A stretch of 34,805 nt of DNA from Acidobacteriaceae bacterium (GTDB taxonomy: Bacteria > Acidobacteriota > Terriglobia > Terriglobales > Acidobacteriaceae). The stretch spans positions 249 through 35,053 of the forward strand of contig PKXI01000211.1 in the NCBI GenBank assembly GCA_003133425.1, read 5' to 3'. This document shows positions 1 through 7,652 of this stretch, piece by piece. The translations under genes were made by a program, and so were the position numbers. Position 1 is the stretch's first letter, and each line of letters begins with the position of its first letter. The notes beneath the pieces were generated by a model. The model did not search any database. It was given only the letters and a program-made list of their open reading frames with translations, and had not been told where the DNA came from.

Positions 1-2
1 AC

Positions 3-482
3 TCCAACGACGCCAACTGGCTTGCCCACTATCGCACCACTGGCCCTGAGATCTGGCAGCAGACTGCGGGCAGCGTCACTCACTTTGTGGCCGGCCTCGG
101 CACTACCGGCACTTTCATGGGCGTCGCTCGCCGTCTCAAGGAGTTCAATCCAGCCATTCAGGCAATCAGCCTGCAGCCAGACTCGCCTTTCCACGGCCTC
201 GAAGGGCTCAAGCACCTCGGCACTTCCATCGTGCCGCCCATCTACAACCCACATCTGGCCGATCGCCAACTCGCAGTAGAAACCGAAGCCGCCTACGATA
301 TGGCCCGCCGCCTGGCTCGGGACGAGGGCCTGCTGGTCGGCATCTCCGCCGCCGCTGCAGTCCACGCCTGTGTCGAGATTGCACGCGAAGAAGCCGCCGC
401 CGGCCGCAGCGCCACCATCGTAACCATCCTCCCCGACTCGGCCGACAAATATCTCTCCGAGCGATTTTGGGAGGAAGAATGA
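3..482 (+). CDS. cysM: Cysteine synthase (CysM type), C-terminal part
   Basis: This is the 3' part of a PLP-dependent beta-replacement enzyme; the 5' part lies outside the window and the frame is open from base 3. The visible 159 residues include the segment NWLAHYRTTGPEIW and the phosphate-binding loop GLGTTGTFMG, both typical of CysM/cysteine synthase B, and end in the family C-terminal block (LLVGISAAAAV, then a TIVTILPDSADKYLSE motif). In the CysO-dependent route known from mycobacteria, CysM joins O-phosphoserine to the thiocarboxylate of the CysO carrier. The next gene overlaps the stop codon by ATGA, and a JAMM peptidase, CysO and MoeZ follow, which favours this role over free-sulfide cysteine synthesis. 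The substrate is inferred from context, not from residues. Confidence 0.9.
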   Translation, partial: SNDANWLAHYRTTGPEIWQQTAGSVTHFVAGLGTTGTFMGVARRLKEFNPAIQAISLQPDSPFHGLEGLKHLGTSIVPPIYNPHLADRQLAVETEAAYDMARRLARDEGLLVGISAAAAVHACVEIAREEAAAGRSATIVTILPDSADKYLSERFWEEE

Positions 483-967
483 GCCGCCTCCTGCTGTCCG
501 GCTCCATTTACGACGCCATCCGCGCCCACGGCGAACAGACTTACCCCCACGAGTGCTGCGGCGCCCTGCTCGGTCGATATTCTCCTGAGGACACAGCCCG
601 GAACGAACCGGCCGGATGGCTCGTCGAATCCGCCGTCCCCGCTGGCAACACCCGCACTGACTCCGCCCACAACCGCTACCAGATCGCTCCAGTCGAGTTG
701 GTAAAAATCGAGCGCGAAGCCCGCAGTCGCGGACTCGACATCGCAGGCTTCTACCACTCGCATCCAGACCACCCCGCGCAATGGTCGCCCACCGATTTTC
801 AGGAAGCACACTGGCTCGGCTGCTGCTACGTAATAACCTCCATAGCTCAGGGCAAAGCGACAATTACCAACTCCTTCCTCCTCGCCGGCCTTACCGAAGA
901 AGACAAGCGCTTCGAGCAGCAAACCATCCAGATAAGTGACCCCGCCACCACCGAACAACCCGACTGA
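479..967 (+). CDS. mec: JAMM/MPN+ metallopeptidase, Mec-like (CysO-Cys hydrolase)
   Basis: A 162-residue zinc peptidase of the JAB1/MPN/Mov34 (M67) family. The complete JAMM signature is visible: Glu25 in HECCGALLG, then His93-Ser-His95, seven residues, Ser103 and Asp106 in FYHSHPDHPAQWSPTD. In mycobacteria the homologue Mec+ releases cysteine from the CysO-cysteine adduct. ATG at 479 was chosen because it overlaps the cysM stop (ATGA), the usual sign of translational coupling; an earlier in-frame ATG at 467 lies inside cysM. Together with cysO (2229) and moeZ (2581) it forms a full thiocarboxylate cysteine module. It may also trim the encoded C-terminal Cys of the CysO found here. Confidence 0.88.
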   Translation: MSRLLLSGSIYDAIRAHGEQTYPHECCGALLGRYSPEDTARNEPAGWLVESAVPAGNTRTDSAHNRYQIAPVELVKIEREARSRGLDIAGFYHSHPDHPAQWSPTDFQEAHWLGCCYVITSIAQGKATITNSFLLAGLTEEDKRFEQQTIQISDPATTEQPD

Positions 968-1188
968 CTTAGGCCCTTCCGCCTCCAGGAATTTGGCAGA
1001 AATCGTCCCGCCGTGACGCTGGCACGAAGCGCCATTCGTCCCTAACCCCCACCAACTGAAAAACTTCTTTACACGCGGCCGGGATATGCATCATAATCGC
1101 CCCACCTTGGAGCACGTGCGTTTCCCTGGTTTTCCTCTCCCCCAAAATCGCGAGTGAACTCCGAGCAAATCCAGGAGGTACGTCACAT

Positions 1189-2055
1189 ATGAGAAAGCTC
1201 AGCCCCTTTGTGTTGGGACTGTCCATCGCGGTTGCCGGCAGTGCGTTGGCCGCGGCACAGGAAACGCCTTCCGCCCCGAAGGTTTTGCAGATCACCCGTG
1301 AATACACCAAGCCCTACAAGAACGGCATGGCACACGACAAGACAGAGAGCGCCTTTATCCAGGCCATGACCAAAGCCAAGTTCCCCGCCTACTACCTAGG
1401 TCTCACTTCGATGTCAGGCAAGTCGCGCTCCTTGTTCCTTACCCGGTACGACAACTTTGCGGAATGGGAAAAGGACAACAAGCTCGTCGATAAGAATCCC
1501 GCCCTCAATGCTGAACTCGAACGCGACAGCATCGCCGACGGCGAGCTGCTGGAATCGGTAGACTCCTTGGTCTACACCTGCGACGAAGATCTCAGCTACA
1601 AGCCGCGTCGTGACTTGGCCCACGCGCGCTACATGGAAATTCTCGTCTTCCACGTGCGGCCTGGCCACCGGGCGGAATGGCTCAAGCTTGGCAAAATCGT
1701 CAAGGATGCGCACGACAAGGCCGGAACCAGCGCGCACTGGAGCATGTTCGAGATGGCCTATGGCGCCCAGGACGGCGAATACGTCGCGCTCAGTGCCGAC
1801 AATTCCATGGCCGATATCGACACGGGCTACAGCGAAGAGAAGAAATTCATGGACGCCCTGGGGGAAAACGGCGTGAAGCAATTCCATGAACTCTTTGCGT
1901 CCGCAGTAGGCTACTCGCGCTCGGAGCTGTTCTCAATCAATCCCAAAATGAGTTATGTCCCGGATGAGTGGATCAAGGCCGATCCGGATTTCTGGAAGCC
2001 AAAGCCGGCAGCAGCCCCAGCCGCCAAGCCCGCCGCAGTCGAAAAGAAGCCGTAG
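1189..2055 (+). CDS. Exported protein of unknown function
   Basis: A 288-residue protein with a clear Sec signal peptide (MRKLSPFVLGLSIAVAGSALA, cleavage near AAAQE) and an AGGAGG ribosome-binding site about 11 bases before the ATG. The mature part contains two stretches rich in aromatic and charged residues (YYLGLTSMSGKSRSLFLTRY around residues 65-85, and MEILVFHVRPGHRAEWLKLG around 150), which resemble the two halves of a dimeric ferredoxin-like/NIPSNAP type fold; this is a guess from pattern only. The tail is Pro/Ala/Lys-rich (KPKPAAAPAAKPAAVEKKP) and looks unstructured. It sits between mec and cysO but has its own leader of about 220 bases and a hairpin after its stop, so it may be a separate transcription unit. 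I do not recognise a family with confidence. Confidence 0.8.
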   Translation: MRKLSPFVLGLSIAVAGSALAAAQETPSAPKVLQITREYTKPYKNGMAHDKTESAFIQAMTKAKFPAYYLGLTSMSGKSRSLFLTRYDNFAEWEKDNKLVDKNPALNAELERDSIADGELLESVDSLVYTCDEDLSYKPRRDLAHARYMEILVFHVRPGHRAEWLKLGKIVKDAHDKAGTSAHWSMFEMAYGAQDGEYVALSADNSMADIDTGYSEEKKFMDALGENGVKQFHELFASAVGYSRSELFSINPKMSYVPDEWIKADPDFWKPKPAAAPAAKPAAVEKKP

Positions 2056-2079
2056 TCTCTTTAAAACCTTCGACCCCGA

Positions 2080-2111
2080 TATCCCAGGTCCCGATTTCGG
2101 GGCCTGGGATA
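2080..2111 (+). terminator. Hairpin after the exported protein gene
   Basis: TATCCCAGG pairs with CCTGGGATA, and the stem continues inward through one G-U pair and CCCGA/TCGGG to a tiny loop. It lies 25 bases past the stop at 2055. There is no T-run behind it, so it may be a Rho-dependent or processing hairpin and not a classical intrinsic terminator. Confidence 0.55.
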
Positions 2112-2228
2112 CTCCACGCTTCAGCTTCGACTCCCCGTAACTACCCCAAATGCCCCGCCATTCCTTCAATCCAACCGCCCCCTCGTATCATCTAAATATC
2201 TGAAGCCTAAACGGCCTGGAGACGTCCC

Positions 2229-2504
2229 ATGACCATCTACATCCCCACCCCTTTGCGCCCTTATGCAGCCGACCAGGCTTCTGTCGAGATCCAGGCCACC
2301 ACTATCGCCGAGGCCCTCGCTTCGCTCACCAGCTCCCATCCCCAGCTCCGCAATCACCTTTTCACCGCCGAAGGGAAACTCCGCGCCTTTGTTAACCTGT
2401 ATCTGAACGACGAAGATGTCCGCTACCTCCCCGCAAAAGAGGCCACCAGCGTCACCGCCGCCGACACGCTCTCCGTAATCCCCTCCATCGCCGGCGGGTG
2501 CTAG
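2229..2504 (+). CDS. cysO: CysO-like sulfur carrier with encoded Gly-Gly-Cys end
   Basis: A 91-residue ubiquitin-like (MoaD/ThiS fold) carrier. It shares with mycobacterial CysO the opening beta strand with LRPYA, the block FVNLYLNDEDVRYL (residues about 58-71) and the end SIAGG. CysO carries sulfide as a C-terminal thiocarboxylate for CysM. The odd point is that the reading frame does not stop after Gly89-Gly90 but adds Cys91 (codons ggc ggg tgc tag). The adenylating enzyme needs a free terminal Gly, so the Cys should have to be removed first, most simply by the JAMM peptidase at 479. A GGAG box lies 8 bases before the ATG. moeZ follows after 76 bases. Confidence 0.88.
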   Translation: MTIYIPTPLRPYAADQASVEIQATTIAEALASLTSSHPQLRNHLFTAEGKLRAFVNLYLNDEDVRYLPAKEATSVTAADTLSVIPSIAGGC

Positions 2505-2580
2505 CCGCACGGGCGGGCGCACCTTCGGCGCAAAAGCAACCAGGGTGACCGAATTGAACCCCAACGCGAGAATTGAAACC

Positions 2581-3759
2581 ATGGCTACGACAACTTCCCC
2601 AGACACGCTTCCCGAGCTGACCACCGACGATCTCTCCCGCTACTCGCGCCACCTGATCCTGCCCGAGGTAGGCATGGATGGCCAGCGCCGTCTCAAGGCT
2701 GCCCGCGTTCTTTGCGTCGGCACCGGCGGTCTCGGTTCGCCGCTCGCCTTATACCTCGCCGCGGCCGGCATCGGGACTCTTGGATTGGTAGATTTCGACG
2801 TCGTCGATGCCAGCAATCTTCAGCGCCAGATCATTCACTCCACCAAAGACATCGGCCGCAAGAAGCTCGACTCCGCCGAGGAGAAGCTCCTCGCGCTCAA
2901 TCCCGCGCTCAACGTCGTCAAGCACGACACCATGCTCTCCAGCGCCAACGCCCTCGACATACTCAAGGACTACGACATAGTCGCCGACGGCACCGACAAC
3001 TTCCCCACGCGCTACCTCGTCAACGACGCCTGCGTGCTGCTGGGCAAGCCCAACGTTTACGGCTCCATTTTCAGATTTGAAGGACAGGCCAGCGTCTTCG
3101 CGACTGAGAAAGGCCCGTGCTATCGGTGCCTCTATCCCGAGCCGCCACCGCCAGGACTCGTGCCTAGTTGCGCCGAGGGCGGAGTCCTGGGAATCCTGCC
3201 CGGCCTCGTCGGCGTCATTCAGGCCACTGAAGCCATCAAACTCATCCTCGGCAAGGGTGAATCGCTTATCGGCCGCCTCTTGCTCGTCGACGCACTCAAC
3301 ATGCGCTTCCGCGAGCTCAAGCTGCGCAAGAATCCCGAGTGCCCCGTTTGCGGCGCAAATCCGACAGTCACCAAGCTCATTGACTACCAGCAGTTCTGCG
3401 GCATCATGCCCGAATCAAAACAGGAGAAAGCATTGAAGAACGGAATCCCCCAAATCTCTGTCAAAGAACTCAAGAGCCGCATCGACGCCGGCGAAGATGT
3501 CTTCATCCTCGATGTGCGCGAGCCTTACGAGTACCAGATCGCCAATATCGGTGGAAAACTCATCCCCCAGAACGAAGTCCCTCAACGCCTCGCCGAGATC
3601 GACCGCGACCGCGAAATCGTCGTGCAGTGCCGCTCTGGACAGCGCAGCCAGCGCATCGCGGAATTCCTGCAGCAGTCCGGGTACCGAAAGGTCACAAATC
3701 TCGCCGGCGGCATCCTCGCCTGGGCCGACGAAATCGATCCCAAAATGCAAAAGTACTGA
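2581..3759 (+). CDS. moeZ: MoeZ: adenylyltransferase/sulfurtransferase for CysO
   Basis: A 392-residue E1-like enzyme fused to a rhodanese domain. The ThiF/MoeB domain has the nucleotide loop GTGGLGSP (47-54), the DFDVVDASNLQRQ block, Asp138 in ADGTDN, two zinc Cys pairs (C180/C183 and C254/C257) and Cys197 in PSCAEGG. The rhodanese domain (about 290-392) has the active-site loop VVQCRSGQRS with Cys350. Such proteins adenylate the carrier C-terminus and pass sulfur to it as thiocarboxylate. The close likeness to mycobacterial MoeZ, including the FEGQASVF and YPEPPPPG blocks, fits CysO as partner. Start: ATG 2581 begins next to the conserved LSRYSRH region; a GTG at 2545 would add 12 residues and cannot be excluded. 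Confidence 0.9.
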   Translation: MATTTSPDTLPELTTDDLSRYSRHLILPEVGMDGQRRLKAARVLCVGTGGLGSPLALYLAAAGIGTLGLVDFDVVDASNLQRQIIHSTKDIGRKKLDSAEEKLLALNPALNVVKHDTMLSSANALDILKDYDIVADGTDNFPTRYLVNDACVLLGKPNVYGSIFRFEGQASVFATEKGPCYRCLYPEPPPPGLVPSCAEGGVLGILPGLVGVIQATEAIKLILGKGESLIGRLLLVDALNMRFRELKLRKNPECPVCGANPTVTKLIDYQQFCGIMPESKQEKALKNGIPQISVKELKSRIDAGEDVFILDVREPYEYQIANIGGKLIPQNEVPQRLAEIDRDREIVVQCRSGQRSQRIAEFLQQSGYRKVTNLAGGILAWADEIDPKMQKY

Positions 3760-3814
3760 GACGCGGAATTACTGAACACACGCAGCACTCGTTCAATTTT
3801 GGGAGCCCCAGGGC

Positions 3815-4435
3815 ATGGAAGCTGTAACGCTGCCTGGCAAATATGTACGTCTTGAGCCGCTCGACCACAGCCACATCGACGGCCTCGTAGCCGCGGCCGC
3901 GCAGGACCCGTCCCTCTACCATTGGAGCGTTGTACCTCAGGACAAGGCTGCGGTCACCCGCTACATCGACATCGCGCTCGCCGGGCGCGAAGCCGGCATG
4001 GCGTTGCCCTTCGCTACCATTCGCATTGCCGACGGCGCTGTCATCGGCTCAACTCGCTTCTTTGATATCGAGGGCTGGGCATGGCCGCAAGACCATCCCC
4101 GCCACGGCCACCGTAACCCTGACGTTTGCGAGATCGGCTACACATGGCTTTCCCAATCCGCCATTCGAACCGCAGCCAACACTGAAGCGAAGCTCCTGAT
4201 GCTGACCCACGCATTCGAATCCTGGCAGGTACTCCGCGTCTGTCTGCACACCGACGCGCGCAATCAGCGCTCGCGCGCCGCCATCGAACGCATCGGCGGA
4301 AGATTTGAAGGGATTCTGCGCGCCCACCGGATGGCCGCAGACAATACGCCCCGCGATTCAGCGCGCTATTCCATCGTTGCGGCCGAATGGACCGAAGTGA
4401 ATCGCAGCCTCATCGAACGCCTGCGTCGCTCGTAG
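3815..4435 (+). CDS. GNAT-family N-acetyltransferase (RimJ/RimL-like)
   Basis: A 206-residue acetyl-CoA-dependent transferase. The N-terminal strand GKYVRLEPLDHSHIDGL is typical of the RimJ/RimL type branch; the central part has IGSTRFFDI and CEIGYTWLSQSAIRTAANTEAKLLMLTHAFE, and the helix and strand after it (LRVCLHTDARNQRSRAAIERIGGRFEG) match the GNAT motif A/B end with the usual Asn-x-x-Ser-x-x-Ala-Ile-x-x-x-Gly pattern. The acceptor substrate cannot be told from sequence. It starts 55 bases after moeZ without a strong ribosome-binding site and is convergent with the PIN-TRAM gene. A long palindrome follows its stop. Confidence 0.85.
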   Translation: MEAVTLPGKYVRLEPLDHSHIDGLVAAAAQDPSLYHWSVVPQDKAAVTRYIDIALAGREAGMALPFATIRIADGAVIGSTRFFDIEGWAWPQDHPRHGHRNPDVCEIGYTWLSQSAIRTAANTEAKLLMLTHAFESWQVLRVCLHTDARNQRSRAAIERIGGRFEGILRAHRMAADNTPRDSARYSIVAAEWTEVNRSLIERLRRS

Positions 4436-4447
4436 CCAGCCCCTTGC

Positions 4448-4480
4448 CCCATCCTTTCGCGTCTTTTGCGAAAGGGTGGG
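4448..4480. repeat. Palindromic repeat / shared terminator between convergent genes
   Basis: A 13-base inverted repeat (CCCATCCTTTCGC with GCGAAAGGGTGGG, one wobble, 7-base loop) between the convergent GNAT and PIN-TRAM genes. It could end transcription from both sides. Its CCCAYCCTT outer arm is shared with the palindromes at 8150 and 19918, so it looks like one copy of a dispersed element. Confidence 0.6.
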
Positions 4481-4523
4481 ATACCACAAACCTCAACGTG
4501 CCATTTCCAAGGAACCCGGCCGT

Positions 4524-5531
4524 TCACGCCGCCTCGCCCTTGCCGTTCTCGTCCAGCTTGCCGAAGATCATCTTTCCGCTGGCGGTCTGCAGCACGCTTG
4601 TCACGGAGATATCCACGCTCTTGCCGATCAGCTTGCGCGCGTGATCCACCACAACCATCGTCCCGTCATCCAGATACCCCACGCCCTGGTTGTACTCCTT
4701 GCCTTCTTTAAGGACGACGATCGTCATCTTCTCGCCGGGCAGCACAACCGGTTTCAGCGCATTCGCCAGGTCGTTGATGTTCAGCACCTCAACGTGGTGC
4801 AGGTGGGCCACCTTGTTCAGGTTGAAGTCGTTGGTCACCACCTTGGCCTCCCACTTCTTGGCCAGTTCCAGCAGCTTCAGGTCCACCTCGCGGATCGAAG
4901 GAAAATCGTCAGGCACAATCTGCACCTGGATAGCTGCGTTGGACTGCATCCGCTGCAGCATGTCCAATCCCCGCCGGCCCCGTTGCCGCTTCGACCCGTC
5001 GGTCGAGTCGGCCACGGTCTGCAGCTCCCGCAGCACAAACTCCGGCACCACGATCATCCCGTCGATGAAACCAGCCTCGGCGATGTCCGCAATGCGCCCG
5101 TCGATAATTACGCTGGTATCCAGCACCTTGGAACTGCGGCGGGAAGGCCGGTCGCTTGCGAAGATGGTGCCCAGCGCCGCCGGGTTCAGCAGGTCGCCCT
5201 TGCTGGCGCCCACAAGTAACCCCACGTAGGTCATCAGCAGCAGCACAAAAATCTGCAGCACTGCGGAATTGATGTTGTTCAGCGGCGCCGACCGCAGTAC
5301 CAGGCAGAACAGCGCCGCGCCGAAGATTCCCAGCACGCTCCCCGCCACTGCCCCGATCAGCCGCCGCAGGCTCAGAGCCCTTACGCGGAGTTCGAATACA
5401 ATTACCGCACCAGCAGCCGAGGCTCCGGCCACCGCGCCCACCCACCCATTCTGAATACCGAAGGGATGAAGGAAATAACAGACCCCGGCAAGCAGGGCAA
5501 CAAAAAGAAGACGAACAACTACAATATCCAT
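4524..5531 (-). CDS. Membrane-anchored PIN-TRAM domain protein (YacL-like)
   Basis: A 335-residue protein with four N-terminal membrane helices (about 5-20, 31-46, 57-79, 88-109), then a PIN nuclease-like domain and a C-terminal TRAM domain (about 260-325). PIN acidic residues are visible: Asp138 in VLDTSVIIDGR, Glu164 in VVPEFVLREL, Asp217 and Asp235 in VVTNDFNLNKVA. The TRAM part holds the GVGYLDDGTMVVVDHARKLIG pattern. The family (Bacillus YacL type) is widespread and predicted to cut or bind RNA at the membrane; the physiological target is not well defined. Its length and order of domains are normal for the family. It stands alone on the minus strand. Confidence 0.9.
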   Translation of the reverse strand: MDIVVVRLLFVALLAGVCYFLHPFGIQNGWVGAVAGASAAGAVIVFELRVRALSLRRLIGAVAGSVLGIFGAALFCLVLRSAPLNNINSAVLQIFVLLLMTYVGLLVGASKGDLLNPAALGTIFASDRPSRRSSKVLDTSVIIDGRIADIAEAGFIDGMIVVPEFVLRELQTVADSTDGSKRQRGRRGLDMLQRMQSNAAIQVQIVPDDFPSIREVDLKLLELAKKWEAKVVTNDFNLNKVAHLHHVEVLNINDLANALKPVVLPGEKMTIVVLKEGKEYNQGVGYLDDGTMVVVDHARKLIGKSVDISVTSVLQTASGKMIFGKLDENGKGEAA

Positions 5532-5586
5532 GAATGCCTACTGCCGCTGGCAGCGAGATAATTTCGCCAGACTCGGCACGTTGGCG

Positions 5587-5616
5587 AGTATGACGATACC
5601 CGACCCCCATCGTCAA
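5587..5616 (-). promoter_or_regulatory. Possible sigma-70 promoter for the PIN-TRAM gene
   Basis: On the minus strand TTGACG (5611-5616) is followed after 18 bases by CATACT (5587-5592), about 55 bases before the start codon. The -35 match is good and the -10 match moderate (4 of 6). Confidence 0.35.
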
Positions 5617-5864
5617 GAGCAGATTATTAGTTAGAGGAATTCTGGCTGGGCCGCTCCCCGCCGTCGAACACCTTTGGCGCAACTCCCAGCCCCTTCAGTC
5701 AGATTCGCTATGGACCGGGCGCCCAGAACCGGAGTTCCCTCGGACAGGCCTTCGTCTGTAGCTGGAGAGCCTGCCCTGGGTTTAGGAGAAAGCTCTCGTA
5801 GTTGACACCCCGAGATAGTTCGAATGTGGACTAAGGGGCTTTTCTGTTCCCTGTTCACTGCTTT
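5617..5864. other. Non-coding stretch before the receiver gene
   Basis: No convincing gene is seen here. The short minus-strand frame at 5631-5858 is Arg/Pro/Gly-rich without a plausible start signal. The stretch holds one copy (5834-5856) of a 23-base element that returns inverted at 8108-8130. Confidence 0.5.
5834..5856 (+). repeat. 23-base dispersed repeat, copy 1
   Basis: A 23-base element beginning AGGGGCTTTTCT, present again on the opposite strand at 8108-8130 with two differences. Both copies lie between genes. Confidence 0.5.
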
Positions 5865-6287
5865 CTACGACGCGGCCGCCAACTCCGTAACGGGTGCCTG
5901 TCTCAGTGCACCCTTCCTCGGACCTCGCTTGCGTGCACTCATCACCTTGATCCGTTCCAGCAATTCCTGCGGCGAGCAGTTCTTCTTCGCCAGCAGTGCA
6001 TCGGCAGAGTGAATCTGTCCGCTCATCGCCTGTGGGTCGCCCAGCAGGATCATCGGAACGTGCTCCGCAATCTGCTTCAACCGGTTCACCAGTTGCTGTC
6101 CATTCATCTGCGGCATTGCAAAATCGGCCAGTACCAGGTCCACTTGCATCCCGGCAAAAATGCTGATCGCTTCCTGTCCGCTCTTCGCCGGAACCACCCG
6201 GTATCCATTCGTCGCCAACATGAAACTCATTACTGAAAGTTCCTGTTCGCTATCGTCTACGCAAAGTATTACTTTCTTCGGCCGCAT
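5865..6287 (-). CDS. Single-domain response regulator (receiver only)
   Basis: A 140-residue CheY-like receiver with no output domain. The acidic pocket Asp11-Asp12 (ILCVDDSEQE) and the phospho-acceptor Asp55 (LVLADFAMPQMNG) are present. The conserved Thr/Ser after strand 4 is replaced by Gly83 (VPMILLGDPQ) and the usual Lys-Pro is Lys101-Lys102-Asn (LLAKKNCSP), so signalling geometry may be altered. The last 25 residues are basic and then Ala-rich. No kinase gene is adjacent. An AGGAG box lies about 15 bases before the ATG, and a 7-bp hairpin lies in the leader. Confidence 0.85.
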   Translation of the reverse strand: MRPKKVILCVDDSEQELSVMSFMLATNGYRVVPAKSGQEAISIFAGMQVDLVLADFAMPQMNGQQLVNRLKQIAEHVPMILLGDPQAMSGQIHSADALLAKKNCSPQELLERIKVMSARKRGPRKGALRQAPVTELAAAS

Positions 6288-6758
6288 GATCTGGGAACCG
6301 CTCCTTAATCGGTAGTTTTCTTATTGTTCGCCCGACAATATTCGGTCGGGCCCGCTATCGCTGCGGGTGTGTTTGTTGAATTGTCTGGCCCTATAGCAGC
6401 GGTCAGCCCAGCCCTTTTCTCTGGGATCCTCGCGGAGCGACCTAGTAGTCGCGCACGATGACGCACAGCCCAAGCGGGCGCACCAATCGCGCAACGTGAG
6501 AACCGGCAAGCGAACCACGACAGGCGAGCTTTTCTTCGCCGTCAAGAAAACAAATGTGTGTTTCCTGAGCCACAAACCGGTTCGAGCTTCGGTTGAATTG
6601 CTGCTATGAATGGCAAGAGTACGAGTGTTGGCATCTGATGAAAAGAGAGAACGTGAGGCGAAGAGCCCGCTGAAAATCCCTTTGAAACAAGCGGAAATTA
6701 GCTAGTGTTAACAATCATTGTCACTTGTCATGTTGAATCCCTGTTGAAAGCATGTGCA
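6288..6758. other. Leader and spacer between phzF-like gene and receiver gene
   Basis: No gene is supported in these 471 bases. On the minus strand the part next to the receiver gene contains a perfect hairpin (6330-6351) and then an A-rich leader. The minus-strand frame at 6321-6575 shows no family pattern. Confidence 0.5.
6330..6351 (-). promoter_or_regulatory. Hairpin in the leader of the receiver gene
   Basis: GCCCGAC and GTCGGGC form a perfect 7-bp stem with an 8-base loop, 43-64 bases before the start codon. In the minus direction it is followed by an A-rich, not U-rich, stretch, so a terminator is unlikely; a 5'-end stabiliser or protein site is possible. Confidence 0.35.
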
Positions 6759-7652
6759 TCACGACTGGAAAAGTTGTCCCTTTGCAACAAAAACAGTGCT
6801 GCCTGCAACGCGCACATCCGTTACCCTCAGCGATTCTCTTCGCGCGCATAGGAAAAGATCGCTTGGGCGGCCTATTTCGACGCCTTGGCGAACGTGGATT
6901 CTTTTTTCAGATGCCACTGCGCCGCGCCCCACCAAAGAGCTGATTGCGCAGCCTGCTGCCGAGCCTGTCGCCGGATCCTCACCGCCATAGAACTGCATCC
7001 GCGCGCGCCACTCGGGCTCCCCGCTCACACTCTGACTCCCCGTTGGCCCCATCACATAGAACCAACGCGCTCCCCGCTCTCGAAGCCACGGTGTGGCCTC
7101 CATTTGATTTACGCTCAGCCGCTCGAGCGCCTTCGCCGACTGCAACGCGACAATCGCAAACGCGGTTCCCGTCGAAACCACCTGCGGCGGCAGCGCCGCA
7201 TCAATGTCCTTGGTCTCGAGCCCCGTCAACCGCGCCACTTCAGGCACGCCCAACTCAGCGCCAAACTCCGGGTCCCTCTGCGTCATCTCTCCGAACAATC
7301 CTTCACCGCTAAAGCGCACGGGAACCGCGCCAACATTGAGGGAAAGCGTTACCGTGTCGCCCTGCATTGTTTCCGGCATCATCTTCTTCAGCACGCTGGC
7401 CGTGCCCAGTGTTGGATGCCCTGCAAAGTTCAGTTCCTCCTGCGTGGTAAAGATCCTCACCCGCACACCTTCGGCTCGCTCTACCTCGGCCGGCCTGCGT
7501 TCAACGAACGTTGTCTCCGACAGATTGAACTCGCGTGCGATGGCCTGCATCCGCTCTGTCGTGAGGTTCGTGGTATTCAACACGACCGCCAACGGATTTC
7601 CCTTGAGCGCCGTCTCTGTGAACACGTCCACCACAAAATATTCCAGCTCCAT
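6759..7652 (-). CDS. PhzF-family isomerase/epimerase-like protein
   Basis: A 297-residue member of the PhzF/diaminopimelate-epimerase fold. The general acid/base Glu46 is visible in FNLSETTFV, the two-lobed fold shows in FAGHPTLGTA (first lobe) and GGEDPATGSAAG (second lobe, the Asp and Gly-Ser loop that binds substrate). Length is normal. PhzF itself isomerises dihydro-hydroxyanthranilate in phenazine synthesis, but most homologues in genomes without other phz genes have unknown substrates; no phenazine genes are near. The ATG at 7652 has no strong ribosome-binding site. It stands alone on the minus strand. Confidence 0.9.
   Translation of the reverse strand: MELEYFVVDVFTETALKGNPLAVVLNTTNLTTERMQAIAREFNLSETTFVERRPAEVERAEGVRVRIFTTQEELNFAGHPTLGTASVLKKMMPETMQGDTVTLSLNVGAVPVRFSGEGLFGEMTQRDPEFGAELGVPEVARLTGLETKDIDAALPPQVVSTGTAFAIVALQSAKALERLSVNQMEATPWLRERGARWFYVMGPTGSQSVSGEPEWRARMQFYGGEDPATGSAAGCAISSLVGRGAVASEKRIHVRQGVEIGRPSDLFLCARRESLRVTDVRVAGSTVFVAKGQLFQS

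Noticed and set aside
4476..5219. A 247-codon plus-strand frame opposite the PIN-TRAM gene
   Set aside because: It is the complement of a clear gene; its His/Leu/Val-rich composition is a strand artefact.
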